Part shown: one piece after another, positions 43,096-52,894 of the stretch | Layout of the letters: the number at the start of each line of letters is the position of its first letter | Numbering within the stretch: the stretch's first letter is position 1 | Source: Leeuwenhoekiella parthenopeia | GTDB lineage: Bacteria; Bacteroidota; Bacteroidia; Flavobacteriales; Flavobacteriaceae | Length of the DNA stretch: 55,826 bases | Assembly (NCBI RefSeq): GCF_020782115.1 | Contig: NZ_JAJGMW010000028.1 | Span: forward strand, 1 to 55,826 | Direction of reading: 5' to 3' | Made by a program: the position numbers and the translations under genes | The notes under the pieces: model-generated | What the model saw: only the letters and a program-made list of their open reading frames with translations | Told to the model about the DNA's origin: nothing | Database searches by the model: none

Positions 43096-43974
43096 ATGAT
43101 TAAATCCCCAAAACCTGCTTTAGAGAAAATTGAACCCGGTTTTGGCAGTTCATTTTCGTACCGAACCTACGACGAAAATCACGAGAATAATAATCAGAAC
43201 TTTTGGCATTACCATCCCGAACTCGAACTTGTCTATGTAAAAAAAGGTACCGGTAAGCGACAGGTAGGAAGTCATATTTCGTATTACCGAAACGGTGAGC
43301 TTATACTTATAGGTTCAAATCTTCCACATTGCGGTTTTACCGACTCGTTGAGTAATTATGAGCGGGAAACCGTAATACAAATGCGACCTGACTTTCTTGG
43401 GGAATCATTTTTTCAAATTCCTGAAATGCGCAGTATTCAGGGTTTGTTTGAGCGCGCCAAAATGGGCATTGTATTTCACGGGGAGTCCAAAAGAGAAATC
43501 GGGGCAAAAATTGAATCGTTAAAAGACCTTAAAAGCTATGAACGCCTTTTAGGCTTGTTAGAGATACTAAAGCTTCTAGATCGCACAGACAACTACACCA
43601 TACTCAATGCTCAGGGTTTTATACTCGAAACCGAACTTCAGGACAACAACCGCATCAACGTAATATTCAACTTTGTTAAGGAAGAATTTAAACGACAAAT
43701 CTCATTAGAAGAAATAGCCGATCTGGTAAATATGACGGTACCGGCCTTTTGCAGGTATTTCAAAAAAATTACCGGAAAGACTTTTACTCAGTTTGTAAAC
43801 GAATACCGCCTGGTTCACGCAGCCAAGCTACTCCACGAAAAACCGATCAGTATAACCGATGTTTGTTTTGAAAGTGGTTTTAACAACTTCAGCCATTTTA
43901 ATAAGCAATTCAAAAAATTTACAGGCAAAACCCCCTCGACGTATAGAAATGAGCTAAAAAACGTAGTAACCTAA
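43096..43974 (+). CDS. AraC-family transcriptional regulator (cupin N-terminus)
   Basis: A 292-residue regulator. The N-terminal cupin-like part contains FWHYHPELELVYVKKGTGKR and GELILIGSNLPH. The C-terminal AraC helix-turn-helix covers LEEIADLVNMTVPAFCRYFKKITGKT and ITDVCFESGFNNFSHFNKQFKKFTGKTPSTYR. Members of this type commonly sense small ligands, often sugars, to switch a nearby gene. The partner operon is not clear here. Confidence 0.93.
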   Translation: MIKSPKPALEKIEPGFGSSFSYRTYDENHENNNQNFWHYHPELELVYVKKGTGKRQVGSHISYYRNGELILIGSNLPHCGFTDSLSNYERETVIQMRPDFLGESFFQIPEMRSIQGLFERAKMGIVFHGESKREIGAKIESLKDLKSYERLLGLLEILKLLDRTDNYTILNAQGFILETELQDNNRINVIFNFVKEEFKRQISLEEIADLVNMTVPAFCRYFKKITGKTFTQFVNEYRLVHAAKLLHEKPISITDVCFESGFNNFSHFNKQFKKFTGKTPSTYRNELKNVVT

Positions 43975-44267
43975 TTATCAGTACTTACTAAAAAATACAA
44001 TCGATTTATTATTTGTTAATTTTTTAAGAAATAATTCTTAAAAAGCAGGGCTCATGGAAAAAATTCACTACTTTTATTTCACTCCAAATCACATTCTTCC
44101 CTAAGTTTTTTATTACCTTTTGTCGTATATTTAAAAAAATATGTAAGATTTTTATTCTTACATTATTGTTAAATAAAGCTACAAATGTAACTATATGCTT
44201 TTTACTGTTACTTATTAATTGATGCATTAGAATTAAAAGTCCCAAAAATCTAAAAATCAATCATTCC
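43975..44267. other. AT-rich spacer between the two AraC genes
   Basis: 293 nt, mostly A/T, with no gene or recognised element. It holds several poly-T and poly-A runs and must contain the promoter of the second AraC gene. A small minus-strand open frame here has no supporting signal. Confidence 0.55.
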
Positions 44268-45131
44268 ATGATTCTACTCAATTGGCAGGAAATCTTTTTT
44301 ATTAACAGATTTACAACTTCGAGGTGGGATATGCCTGATCGTGATGAGGTCTATTTTGAAATGATTTTTATTGAAGAAGGAAGTGGCCGAATAAGTCTTA
44401 ATGGTAAGACTATTAATTACAAAAGCAGAGATATTTTTATTTTTTCAAAAGATGAACTTCCTGATGTAAAAATATATGAGACCACTACTTTTATAGTCTA
44501 CCGTCTTACTCAACTTATGTTTTCGAGTAAGATTAATTTGACTGAGCGTCAATATTGGTTAAGAAGGTGCGAATACATTTTTAATCACCCCAAACGCACT
44601 TTTGACGTTGCGGTACGCAAAATGGAAGATTTGGATTTGGTTTGGCGCATTATCTTCTTTATAAATAAGGAAAACACAAAAAAGGAGCAATATTATCTTG
44701 AAATTATAGCAAATATGCTGAGTACACTTTTAAGTGTTTTAGCACGAAACGTAACTGACACGCAGTTTTCTAAAGAATTACTCCTTAAAACGGCTAATAA
44801 AAATGAACGTATTGATGAAATCTACGCATACATACGCTATAACATCTACGATTCCAAAAAATTGAAAATAGCCAGTATTGCCAAACATTTTCACATTACG
44901 AGCAGCACACTCAGCAATTATTTCAAAAAAGAAACCGGCAACTCGCTTCACAACTACATCCTCTTATATAAGCTAGATATTGTAAAAGACCGTTTGCTCA
45001 ATTCTGAATTCACAGTATCACAAATAGCTATGCAACTGGGCTTTACCGATGAAAGTCATCTAACCCGCATTTTTAAAAAGTATTGCGACAGCACGCCCAA
45101 ACAGTATAAATTAGACCACGGCTATGAATAA
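44268..45131 (+). CDS. AraC-family transcriptional regulator
   Basis: A 287-residue regulator. The C-terminal helix-turn-helix is IASIAKHFHITSSTLSNYFKKETGNSLHNYILLYKLDI followed by VSQIAMQLGFTDESHLTRIFKKY, the standard two-helix AraC pattern. The N-terminal ~150 residues differ from those of the gene at 43096 and include a short cupin-like EMIFIEEGSGRISLNGK segment. It is more AT-rich than the surrounding genes, a hint of a different origin. Confidence 0.9.
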   Translation: MILLNWQEIFFINRFTTSRWDMPDRDEVYFEMIFIEEGSGRISLNGKTINYKSRDIFIFSKDELPDVKIYETTTFIVYRLTQLMFSSKINLTERQYWLRRCEYIFNHPKRTFDVAVRKMEDLDLVWRIIFFINKENTKKEQYYLEIIANMLSTLLSVLARNVTDTQFSKELLLKTANKNERIDEIYAYIRYNIYDSKKLKIASIAKHFHITSSTLSNYFKKETGNSLHNYILLYKLDIVKDRLLNSEFTVSQIAMQLGFTDESHLTRIFKKYCDSTPKQYKLDHGYE

Positions 45132-45158
45132 TTGTGTGATATGTCTGATTATTTAAGA

Positions 45159-45935
45159 CTATCCAAAAATACTGTTTAGCATCTTGGCCAGTCTTACACC
45201 TCCTTTTTGTAGCTGAAGAGTTACGAGATCCATATGATCTGCCACATAGCGATATCCCAATTTCTCTCCCTGATCTGCAGAATTATAAACCTGCTGTGCC
45301 AGTTGCTGACCCTCCTGAACCCAGGACATTAATTCGCCAGAAGTTAGTTCTTTGAATTTCTTTTTAGAAATAGCGCCAAAATTGGTGTTAAGCTCGCTGT
45401 AAGACATACCGTAACTTTCGATCATTTTAGTATCCCATACCGAGTGTAAATTGGTTCCGTCATTGAACCAGCGCACCTGAAAATCGTTGCCACCTTTATC
45501 TTCTGCTCGTCCCAAATGCAAGGGTTGATGTAAATCACCTATAAAGTGAACCAATAATTTAAGATGAAACACTTTTTCTTCCTTTGAACTTCTGTCGCTG
45601 GTAAGCACTTCCTCACAGGTCCTTATTGCAGACACCAGATCTCCATAATCGTTTTTATCAGACTCCTCATAGGTAAGACCCGGCTCTACATTTACATAGT
45701 GCCAACTACTGTATTTACGGTATTCATCATAACTCTTAATCTCGTCTGCATAAGTAGATATGGTGACAAGCGTTTCATCATCCAGAAGCTCTTTTATTGC
45801 CTTTTTGGCCTTACCGGTCAAATATGTAGAAGCAATAGCTGCTGTCGTTCTGTGTCCCTTTTGTCCCCAGTCATCTGCATAAACTGAAAAACTTAAAGTG
45901 GTAATAAGTACTAGTGCGAAAGCCTTTCTGAACAT
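45159..45935 (-). CDS. S1/P1-type nuclease, exported
   Basis: A 258-residue protein beginning MFRKAFALVLITTLSFSVYADDWGQKGHR. The signal ends near residue 20, and WGQKGHR exposes the Trp that acts as the N-terminal zinc ligand in P1 nuclease. FHLKLLVHFIGDLHQPLHLG and NLHSVWDTKMIE are the next zinc-binding motifs. It cleaves single-stranded nucleic acid outside the cell. ATG 45935 is preferred to the upstream TTG. A TAGTTTTG -7-like element lies 12 nt upstream on the minus strand. Confidence 0.9.
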   Translation of the reverse strand: MFRKAFALVLITTLSFSVYADDWGQKGHRTTAAIASTYLTGKAKKAIKELLDDETLVTISTYADEIKSYDEYRKYSSWHYVNVEPGLTYEESDKNDYGDLVSAIRTCEEVLTSDRSSKEEKVFHLKLLVHFIGDLHQPLHLGRAEDKGGNDFQVRWFNDGTNLHSVWDTKMIESYGMSYSELNTNFGAISKKKFKELTSGELMSWVQEGQQLAQQVYNSADQGEKLGYRYVADHMDLVTLQLQKGGVRLAKMLNSIFG

Positions 45936-46222
45936 AGTTTTTTTTTGCAAAACTAGTCATTATCAATGGCAAATAAGACCCGGCGGTAATTTGAAAAAAA
46001 GAAAAGCTAACCACAGCATTGAATATCATACAATTAAGCAAACTATTTTTATCACGATTACCGGTAAGAAACATAGATTCTTTAGCAATTCTGGTATATT
46101 TTTAGATGTGGAATAGCATCCGAAAACTGCAACAAATAACTATAACTAACGTTTAATTCTGATTGAGCCTAGATTTTTCTTAATACCTTTGAAAGTACTT
46201 AATATTTATAGACTGGTCCCAT

Positions 46223-46729
46223 ATGAATACTTATAAAGAAGTGCAACGATTTGATCAATGGTGGTTGCGTTTGCTGCTTGTTGTAATACTTGCCATTGCG
46301 ATTAGTCCGCTTATTTTAGATTGGGACACACTCAAACTTAGCCGGTTTGAGATCGCTTCGGTAATTCTGAGCATACTGGTCATATTAGGTTTGTTTTTGG
46401 GATTCTGGTACGTCTTTAAACTGGAAACTTCTATAGATTCAAAAGGAATTACCTATCGCTTTTTCCCATTTCATATTAAATCCCGCTTTAAATCCTGGGA
46501 AGAAATCAAAAGTGCCACCGTTCGTAAATACAATCCCATAAGAGAATACGGCGGCTGGGGTTATCGTATTTCATTTACAAAACGAAAGGCCCTCAATACC
46601 AAGGGCAATAAAGGTGTACAACTCTACTTTAAAGATGGAAATGAGTTGCTTCTGGGAACACAGCATCCCGAAAAAATTAAAGAGATTCTTGATTACTATA
46701 AAATTCCGGTAAACTCAACCTTACCATGA
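46223..46729 (+). CDS. Two-span membrane protein with PH-like domain
   Basis: A 168-residue protein with two hydrophobic segments (about 14-32 and 44-64) and a soluble C-terminal part (SIDSKGITYRFFPFHIKSRFKSWEEI ...). The layout is like that of the gene at 41450 and of bacterial PH-domain membrane proteins. It overlaps the following hydrolase gene by 4 nt (ATGA), so the two are translationally coupled. Confidence 0.65.
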   Translation: MNTYKEVQRFDQWWLRLLLVVILAIAISPLILDWDTLKLSRFEIASVILSILVILGLFLGFWYVFKLETSIDSKGITYRFFPFHIKSRFKSWEEIKSATVRKYNPIREYGGWGYRISFTKRKALNTKGNKGVQLYFKDGNELLLGTQHPEKIKEILDYYKIPVNSTLP

Positions 46730-47649
46730 AAACACTGTTTTATGTGGCTTTTATGCTCCTGGGCATTTCCTCTAAAGGACAGGACTGGATTGAATCTGAA
46801 ATACGCATAAATGAGTTGATTAGCGGTACATTGCTCACGCCCCCACAAAAAACCGACACGCTGGCAATTATTATTGCCGGATCGGGGCCTACAGATCGTA
46901 ACGGGAACCAGCAAATGCAGCAAAATAACAGTTTAAAAAAGCTGGCTGAAGGACTTACCCGAAAGAGTATTGCGACGTACAGGTACGATAAAAGAATACT
47001 AAAATTACTACGCAACAATACGTTGAAAGAGGAGGAACTTCGTTTTGAAGATTTTGTAGATGATGCTGTTGCCACCATAAACTATTTCAAAAATCACGAT
47101 TATTCTACTATAATACTCATAGGTCACAGCCAGGGTGCGCTCATAGCCAGTCTTGCCGCGGCAGAGGAGCCGGTAAATAAATTGGTTTCACTTGCAGGAA
47201 GCGGTCAGCCCTTAGATTTGCTTATTCTGGATCAACTTAAGAAACAGGCTCCGGGCTTGGTAGATAATGCAAAGCAGGCTTTTGACGATCTGAAAACAAA
47301 GGGTAAAGCAGAAAATTTCAGTATAGGTCTTGCTTCACTTTTACGTCCTTCCGTACAGCCATTCCTAAAAAGCTGGATGGCTTATGATCCTGCCGACGCG
47401 CTTCAAGCTCTGGAAATACCCATTTTGCTGATTTCAGGAACAAAAGACATACAAGTACCACCTGGCGAGTCTCAGCTCTTAAAAGAAGCTAAACCCGAAG
47501 CCAAACTGGTTCTCATAGACTCGATGAACCATGTTTTAAAAAAAGTAACCGGAGACGATCTGGACAATGCTAAAACCTACAGCAATCCGGGACTTCCGGT
47601 TGCCCCTGAATTGATTGAGGAAATAAGCCTTTTTATCAGAAAAAACTAA
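46726..47649 (+). CDS. Exported alpha/beta-hydrolase
   Basis: A 307-residue protein with a short signal (about 1-19). IIIAGSGPTDRNGN forms the oxyanion hole region, GHSQG holds the nucleophilic Ser, GTKDIQVPPGESQLL the acid Asp and DSMNHVLKK the His. The motif pattern is typical of serine esterases or lipases and does not fix the substrate. It is coupled to the upstream membrane protein by a 4-nt overlap. Confidence 0.88.
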   Translation: MKTLFYVAFMLLGISSKGQDWIESEIRINELISGTLLTPPQKTDTLAIIIAGSGPTDRNGNQQMQQNNSLKKLAEGLTRKSIATYRYDKRILKLLRNNTLKEEELRFEDFVDDAVATINYFKNHDYSTIILIGHSQGALIASLAAAEEPVNKLVSLAGSGQPLDLLILDQLKKQAPGLVDNAKQAFDDLKTKGKAENFSIGLASLLRPSVQPFLKSWMAYDPADALQALEIPILLISGTKDIQVPPGESQLLKEAKPEAKLVLIDSMNHVLKKVTGDDLDNAKTYSNPGLPVAPELIEEISLFIRKN

Positions 47650-47758
47650 AGGTTAAGCATAGGCTTCATTCATTACGCCTTTAATACATTATCCAAATCT
47701 TTTATTCTGGTATATTCTCCAGAATTTAGGCATATTTGTACCCCTTAAAAACAACCTT

Positions 47759-48520
47759 ATGCAGATTAAAAATTTACTTATTTATGTATTGCTCTTTACC
47801 TCATTGCTTAGCTGCAGCAAGAGCGGCAACTTTGTTCTAAGCGGCAAAGTCAATGGTTTACGAAAAGGCGTAATTTACCTGCAAAAGGTTGAAGATACCA
47901 TACTGGTAAATCTGGACAGCGTAGTGGTAGATGGTGATCCTGAATTTGAACTTTACGCAGATTTAAAAGAACCGCAAGTGGTTTATCTTACTCTTGAGAA
48001 GGTTGATGCTTCTGACTTTGACGATCGTATTTTGATTTTTGCCGAGCCCGGCGAAATGACCCTTAATACTTCACTTAAAAATTTTCAGAGTCAGGCAGCC
48101 ATAACAGGATCTGAAAATCAATTGAAGCTAGACGAGTACAATAAAGTATTGCGCCGCTTTAATGATGAAAACCTGAACCTTATTAAAAAGAGTTTTGAAG
48201 TTCGTAAAGAAGATCATGAAGATTCCATTATTTTTTATGATGAAAAAATTCAGAATCTTATAAAGCGTAGATATTTATACACGGTAAATTTCGCAATGAA
48301 CAATAAAACCTATGAGATCGCCCCCTATCTCGCGGTAACCGAAATTTTTGATGCAAATGTGAAATATCTCGACACCATTTATAAGTCTCTGGAACCCAAA
48401 ATAAGAAAATCTAAATACGGTAAGGTCTTAAAAGATTATATAAAGGAACGCAAAAATACAGATTTGGATCAGCAAACGATGACCAAAACAATTTCAGAAA
48501 CAGACAGTATAGAAGACTAG
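47759..48520 (+). CDS. DUF4369-type lipoprotein
   Basis: A 253-residue protein with lipobox LLSC (Cys19). The following domain (FVLSGKVNGLRKGVIYLQKV ... PEFELYADLKEPQVVYLTLEK) matches DUF4369, a beta domain commonly N-terminal to thioredoxin folds in Bacteroidota. Here the C-terminal half is helical and charged instead of a redoxin. Role unknown. Confidence 0.82.
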   Translation: MQIKNLLIYVLLFTSLLSCSKSGNFVLSGKVNGLRKGVIYLQKVEDTILVNLDSVVVDGDPEFELYADLKEPQVVYLTLEKVDASDFDDRILIFAEPGEMTLNTSLKNFQSQAAITGSENQLKLDEYNKVLRRFNDENLNLIKKSFEVRKEDHEDSIIFYDEKIQNLIKRRYLYTVNFAMNNKTYEIAPYLAVTEIFDANVKYLDTIYKSLEPKIRKSKYGKVLKDYIKERKNTDLDQQTMTKTISETDSIED

Positions 48521-48540
48521 TACTAAAAAGCCTTATAAAA

Positions 48541-48576
48541 AGAAAAAGCCGGTAAAATACCGGCTTTTTTCTTTTA
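48541..48576. terminator. Bidirectional terminator
   Basis: AAAAAGCCGGTA / TACCGGCTTTTTT hairpin with poly-A before and poly-T after. It serves the DUF4369 gene on the plus strand and the gene at 48589-48855 on the minus strand. Confidence 0.93.
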
Positions 48577-48588
48577 TCCATTTAAACT

Positions 48589-48855
48589 TTAGAGCGCATT
48601 AACGCGTTCTGCTAACTGAGTAGCCTTCTCTTCAAGTTCTGCATTTACAGCTTTAAGATGCTTTCTTCTGTTCTCTACACTTTGATCATTAACCTTAGCG
48701 ATTAACTCGTCAAAAAGGGTAATAGAATCGTCTACGATAGCTTCAGCTTCTTTATGATCTTCTCCGGGATTTGAAGCTTCCCAAAAATAAGCTGCTTCAA
48801 TAATATCACCCAGTACAAAATTGATGTCTTTCTTTAAATCTCTAATACTTGCCAT
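48589..48855 (-). CDS. Small helical conserved hypothetical protein
   Basis: An 88-residue, entirely helical, charged protein (IRDLKKDINFVLGDIIEAAYF ... LEEKATQLAERVNAL) with heptad-like leucine and valine spacing. It has no signal or membrane segment. It is likely a coiled-coil cytoplasmic protein. Function unknown. Confidence 0.7.
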   Translation of the reverse strand: MASIRDLKKDINFVLGDIIEAAYFWEASNPGEDHKEAEAIVDDSITLFDELIAKVNDQSVENRRKHLKAVNAELEEKATQLAERVNAL

Positions 48856-48924
48856 TGTTCTAAATTTTATGCAAAAGTAAGTCTATTTTAGCTAGTAAAA
48901 TAATCTCCGCCTGTACTGTCTTTC

Positions 48925-49893
48925 TTAAAGGTAAACTTCTAAAAGTTCGCAGGAATCCGACACGATCTTCACTCCGCTATTTGCAGCAGGTATCAGTAGA
49001 GTCTGCCCTGCCTGTAGTGTACCATTCCCTCCGCTACCTTCATAACTAAAGCCTCCGGAAACCGCAATAAGAATGGTAAACGAGTCTGTACGCGCTATTT
49101 CATAGCTGCTATTCTCAAGCTTTAACCAATCGGTCTTAAAATAGTTGTGATGCTTGAGTAACTGAGGGCTATTAGAGCTCTTTCGGTCGTAATGCAGTTT
49201 AAAATCCTGTGTTAACTCAAAATCCAACACTTCTCGAGATTCTTCAACGTGAAGATCTCTTAAATTTCCTGAATCGTCTTTACGGTTGTAATCATAAACC
49301 CGATACGTAACATCTGAGGTTTGCTGAATTTCGGCCAGCAAAACCCCTCCTCCTATTGCGTGTATACGACCGGCATTGATAAAAAAGGAATCCCCTTCCT
49401 GAACTTCGTGCGTATCCATCACCTCCTCAATAGAAAGGTTTTTAATACGCTCATCGTATTCTTCCTTGGTTATTTTCTGATTAAAACCTACTGTTAGTAA
49501 TGCGCCGGGATCTGCCTGCATAATGTACCACATTTCGGTTTTACCGGTACCTGTGGGTGAGGTCTCGTCTGTAGGATGAACCTGAATAGAAAGATCCTGA
49601 GCGGCGTCAATAAATTTAATGAGTAACGGAAAGTTTTTACCAAAACGCTCATAGACCTTGCTGCCTAATAAATCTTCCGCGTTTAACTCAATAAGTTCGT
49701 GTAGCGATTTACCTTTTAAAGAACCACTCTTAACGATGCTTTGTCCCTCCGGCAGATCGGCAATTTCCCAGCTCTCTCCCATTTTGGCACGGGCATTATC
49801 ACCCTTTTGGAACAGGGAATGTAATTTTTGTCCTCCCCATATTTTTTCCTTTAATACAGGCTGAAACGTAAAGGGGTAAAATGTTGTTTGCAT
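48925..49893 (-). CDS. manA: Mannose-6-phosphate isomerase (class I)
   Basis: A 322-residue zinc enzyme that interconverts mannose 6-phosphate and fructose 6-phosphate. FQPVLKEKIWGGQKL opens it; LSIQVHPTDETSP, EMWYIMQADPGA and INAGRIHAIGGGVLLAEIQQTSDVTYRVYDYN give the metal-binding and substrate motifs. It is shorter than the E. coli form but of normal length for the Bacteroidota/Bacillus type. Probably the last gene of an idi-queD-manA unit; the 29-nt gap to queD supports this. Confidence 0.94.
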   Translation of the reverse strand: MQTTFYPFTFQPVLKEKIWGGQKLHSLFQKGDNARAKMGESWEIADLPEGQSIVKSGSLKGKSLHELIELNAEDLLGSKVYERFGKNFPLLIKFIDAAQDLSIQVHPTDETSPTGTGKTEMWYIMQADPGALLTVGFNQKITKEEYDERIKNLSIEEVMDTHEVQEGDSFFINAGRIHAIGGGVLLAEIQQTSDVTYRVYDYNRKDDSGNLRDLHVEESREVLDFELTQDFKLHYDRKSSNSPQLLKHHNYFKTDWLKLENSSYEIARTDSFTILIAVSGGFSYEGSGGNGTLQAGQTLLIPAANSGVKIVSDSCELLEVYL

Positions 49894-49922
49894 ACAATAA
49901 TATGAACTAATTATTTAAAATT

Positions 49923-50336
49923 TTATGAGCCTGAATAGGTAACGAAGTTACGCGCAGTTTCGTACAACGTAATTTCAAGATCAAACTTTGAGTCTAACTT
50001 TTTGCGCAACTTATCATAAATGACCACGCAAATATTTTCGGCTGTAGGATTTAAGTTTTTAAATTCAGGCACATCTTCATTGAGATTTTTATGATCAAAC
50101 TCATCTTCAATTTCTGCTTTAATTAAATCTTTCAGCACTTTAAGATCAATTACAAATCCGGTTTCAGGATCAATTAATCCCGTAACACTTACGATTAGAT
50201 CATAGTTATGACCGTGATAATTGGGATAACTGCATTTCCCAAAAACCTCAAGATTTTTTTCTGTATCCCAGTCAGCTCTATACAGTCTGTGAGCTGCATT
50301 AAAATGGGCTTTACGCTTAACGGTAACTCGGCTCAT
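49923..50336 (-). CDS. queD: 6-carboxytetrahydropterin synthase
   Basis: A 137-residue QueD/PTPS-like enzyme. The zinc ligands lie in FNAAHRLYR (His16) and NYHGHNYDL (His41 and His43), with Cys35 in GKCSYPNYHGHN as catalytic thiol. It makes the queuosine precursor 6-carboxytetrahydropterin. It overlaps the idi gene by 4 nt. Other queuosine genes are not in the window. Confidence 0.93.
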   Translation of the reverse strand: MSRVTVKRKAHFNAAHRLYRADWDTEKNLEVFGKCSYPNYHGHNYDLIVSVTGLIDPETGFVIDLKVLKDLIKAEIEDEFDHKNLNEDVPEFKNLNPTAENICVVIYDKLRKKLDSKFDLEITLYETARNFVTYSGS

Positions 50337-50851
50337 CGCTCAATGTGGTTATAAAATTTCTCAAATATAATTTTGAACCACTCGGTATAGATGTGAGGGT
50401 TTTGTTCAATATCTGCTTTGACATCAGGTAAGGATATCCACTTCCAGGCGGCTACTTCTTCCGGATTTAAATTAGGTTCACCATCAAAAGTACCTGTCAG
50501 GATATGGTCAAATTCGTGCTCTGTAAGACCATTGTCGAATGGAGCTTTATAGATAAATGAAATATTTTCAGCAAGATCTGTGGTAAAGCCCATCTCTTCC
50601 ATAAGACGGCGTTTGCCCGCAGCGATATTGCTTTCTCCCTCTCTTTGGTGACTGCAGCATGTATTGGTCCATAATCCCGGGGAATGATATTTAGAAAGAG
50701 CCCGCTGTTGTATCATAAGCTCCTTATCCTTATTAAACACAAAAACGGAAAAAGCGCGGTGCAAAAGAGCTTTTTCGTGCGCCTCCATTTTTGGCATCAA
50801 TCCTACCTGGTTATCATGTTCATCTACAAGAATTACAAGTTCTTCGGTCAT
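50333..50851 (-). CDS. idi: Isopentenyl-diphosphate delta-isomerase, type I
   Basis: A 172-residue Nudix-fold isomerase. LWTNTCCSHQREGE carries the catalytic Cys (65 or 66) and the family's SHP-like block, with the Nudix-like EEMGF and WKWISLPDV following. It converts IPP and DMAPP, the isoprenoid building blocks. Coupled to queD by a 4-nt overlap. Confidence 0.94.
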   Translation of the reverse strand: MTEELVILVDEHDNQVGLMPKMEAHEKALLHRAFSVFVFNKDKELMIQQRALSKYHSPGLWTNTCCSHQREGESNIAAGKRRLMEEMGFTTDLAENISFIYKAPFDNGLTEHEFDHILTGTFDGEPNLNPEEVAAWKWISLPDVKADIEQNPHIYTEWFKIIFEKFYNHIER

Positions 50852-50898
50852 AGTTCCTTTTTTGGTAAATGTACAAATACCTCACAGGCCTAACAATA

Positions 50899-50927
50899 GA
50901 AAAAGCCTTCTTATGCAGAAGGCTTTT
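50899..50927. terminator. Bidirectional terminator between idi and OmpA genes
   Basis: AAAAAGCCTTC / GAAGGCTTTT hairpin with a short loop TTATGCA. It lies 25 nt downstream of the OmpA-family gene's stop codon on the minus strand. Confidence 0.85.
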
Positions 50928-50951
50928 CGGGTTTATTATGTTAGATGCGTA

Positions 50952-52883
50952 TTAATAATCCTGTACAATGAATTCGCTACGACGGTTGAGCTGATGTTGT
51001 TCTTCAGTGCAGGGAACACCGTTGCTGCATTCGTTAAGCAATTGTGTTTCTCCATAACCTCTACCTGTCAAGCGATCACGATCTATACCACCTTTCTCAA
51101 CGATATATTCTATGGTTGATTTGTTACGTCTTTCAGAAAGAGCCATGTTATAAGAGTCAATGCCACGACTATCTGTATGAGAGCGTACATCTATGCGCAG
51201 TTGAGGGTATTCTTTCATGATCTCAATGATCTTGGCCAGCTCTACAGCAGCATCAGGACGTATAAACGATTTGTCAAAATCGAAATAGATTGGATTAATA
51301 AGTTTACCTAAGTCAAAATCCGGTGGAATATCTACTATTGATGGCTCAAGTTCAATAACCACTGTTACTTCACTGGATTGCTCGGGAATTGTTACATTCT
51401 TTTCAGCAGTTGCGTAGCCCTCCATCTCTGCTCTTGCAAAATAGTCTGCTCCACAATCGGGGTCGTCAAAATTAAATTTAGCATCAGGCGCTTCAGCCAC
51501 TCCTGAGGTGAGTAATTCGTTATCAATATCGCGAATTCCAACCCGCGCCCCGTTAAGAGGCTTACGTGTGTTTTTATCAATTACCTGAACGATTAAAGTA
51601 CTTTCACAAGCTTCACGGGTAAATGTATAGATATCATCATCCAGAGGATCATTCTGTCTGTTAGATGCGAAATATCCGTTTCCTGATTCGGCATCGAAGA
51701 TAAAAGTGAAATCATCTTTGGGGCTATTTACCGGCTCACCAAGATTTGAAATACTGCTTTTTTCTGAATCGTATACATAAACATCAAGACCGCCTAAGCC
51801 TCCACGACCATCAGTAGAGAAATAAAGCTTACCATCTGCATCTACAAATGGAAAGGTGTCTCTACCCGGGGTGTTTATGTCAGCACCAAGGTTTTCAACA
51901 GTTCCAAATCCATTTTCAGTAATCTCAACTTTCCATAAATCAGATTCGCCATAAGTTCCATCACGATCTGATGAGAAATAAAGCGTTTTACCATCGGGCG
52001 AAACTGCTGGATGTGCGGTTGAAAAACTATTAGTATTGAAAGGTAACTCTACAACATTTCCAAAAGTGCCGTCATCAGCAAGGGTAGCCTTGTAAAGTTT
52101 TAGCTTGTTTGTATTTCGTTTATCAGTACGATAGGTTTCGTTTGTGAAATTGTTACGTGTAAAATAGAGGGTTTTGCCATCTGGTGAAAGAGTGGCCGTA
52201 CTCTCGTGAAATTCGGTATTAATACTTCCGTTAAACTTGGAAACACCATTAAGCTGTCCCTGATCTACAATATCACCTACATATAAATCTAAAAAGGGCT
52301 GATTATTCCAGGAATGTACACGTCTGGTTAAATTACCGGTATCACGGGTTGAAGAAAATAAAAGTTTTTCGCCATAATAAGCAGGAGCAAAATCAGAGTA
52401 ACCTACCGTATTGGCGCTAAGACGCTCTACAGTAAAAGTACCCATTGCATTTCCTGATTTAAGCTCACTAATAGAAACCGAATTATCGTAGTCAGTTCCC
52501 TGAGTTTCAGCAAGACTTTCATATTTACTAATCATCTCATTAGAAGTCTCATAGTCTTCTATTGCCCGTAAAGCCTGCGCATATCTAAAATATTGGTTGG
52601 GAGTTACCTCCTGAGCATATTTTTCTACCAGCTTGGCGTACCACTTTGCAGCGTCATCATAATCTGCATTGTAATAAAAACTATCTGCCAGTTTAGCAAA
52701 AAGATCAGCAGATTCATAGCCCTCTTCAGCTACACGAAGAAAAATCTTTTGAGAATCTACAAATGCGTATTGATTAAATTTCTTTGTTCCCTTTGCTAAA
52801 TCCCGTTCCTGAGCATTTAAAAACGCACTAAAACAAACCAGAACAAATACAGAAAGTAGTAATTTTTGAAGCATATGGTTCAT
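50952..52883 (-). CDS. OmpA-family protein with PD40 repeats
   Basis: A 643-residue exported protein. After a signal (about 1-24), a TPR-like helical part (about 35-120) precedes several WD40-like PD40 repeats (SPDGKTLYFTRN, SPDGKTLYFSSDRDGTYGESD, ADGKLYFSTDGRGGLGGLD), then a carboxypeptidase-like Ig segment. The C-terminal OmpA domain (IYFDFDKSFIRPDAAVELAKI ... SHTDSRG, ALSERR) binds peptidoglycan. This is the standard partner of PorP/SprF proteins in Bacteroidota. It lies 11 nt downstream of the PorP gene. Confidence 0.93.
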   Translation of the reverse strand: MNHMLQKLLLSVFVLVCFSAFLNAQERDLAKGTKKFNQYAFVDSQKIFLRVAEEGYESADLFAKLADSFYYNADYDDAAKWYAKLVEKYAQEVTPNQYFRYAQALRAIEDYETSNEMISKYESLAETQGTDYDNSVSISELKSGNAMGTFTVERLSANTVGYSDFAPAYYGEKLLFSSTRDTGNLTRRVHSWNNQPFLDLYVGDIVDQGQLNGVSKFNGSINTEFHESTATLSPDGKTLYFTRNNFTNETYRTDKRNTNKLKLYKATLADDGTFGNVVELPFNTNSFSTAHPAVSPDGKTLYFSSDRDGTYGESDLWKVEITENGFGTVENLGADINTPGRDTFPFVDADGKLYFSTDGRGGLGGLDVYVYDSEKSSISNLGEPVNSPKDDFTFIFDAESGNGYFASNRQNDPLDDDIYTFTREACESTLIVQVIDKNTRKPLNGARVGIRDIDNELLTSGVAEAPDAKFNFDDPDCGADYFARAEMEGYATAEKNVTIPEQSSEVTVVIELEPSIVDIPPDFDLGKLINPIYFDFDKSFIRPDAAVELAKIIEIMKEYPQLRIDVRSHTDSRGIDSYNMALSERRNKSTIEYIVEKGGIDRDRLTGRGYGETQLLNECSNGVPCTEEQHQLNRRSEFIVQDY

Positions 52884-52894
52884 AGTTTTAAATT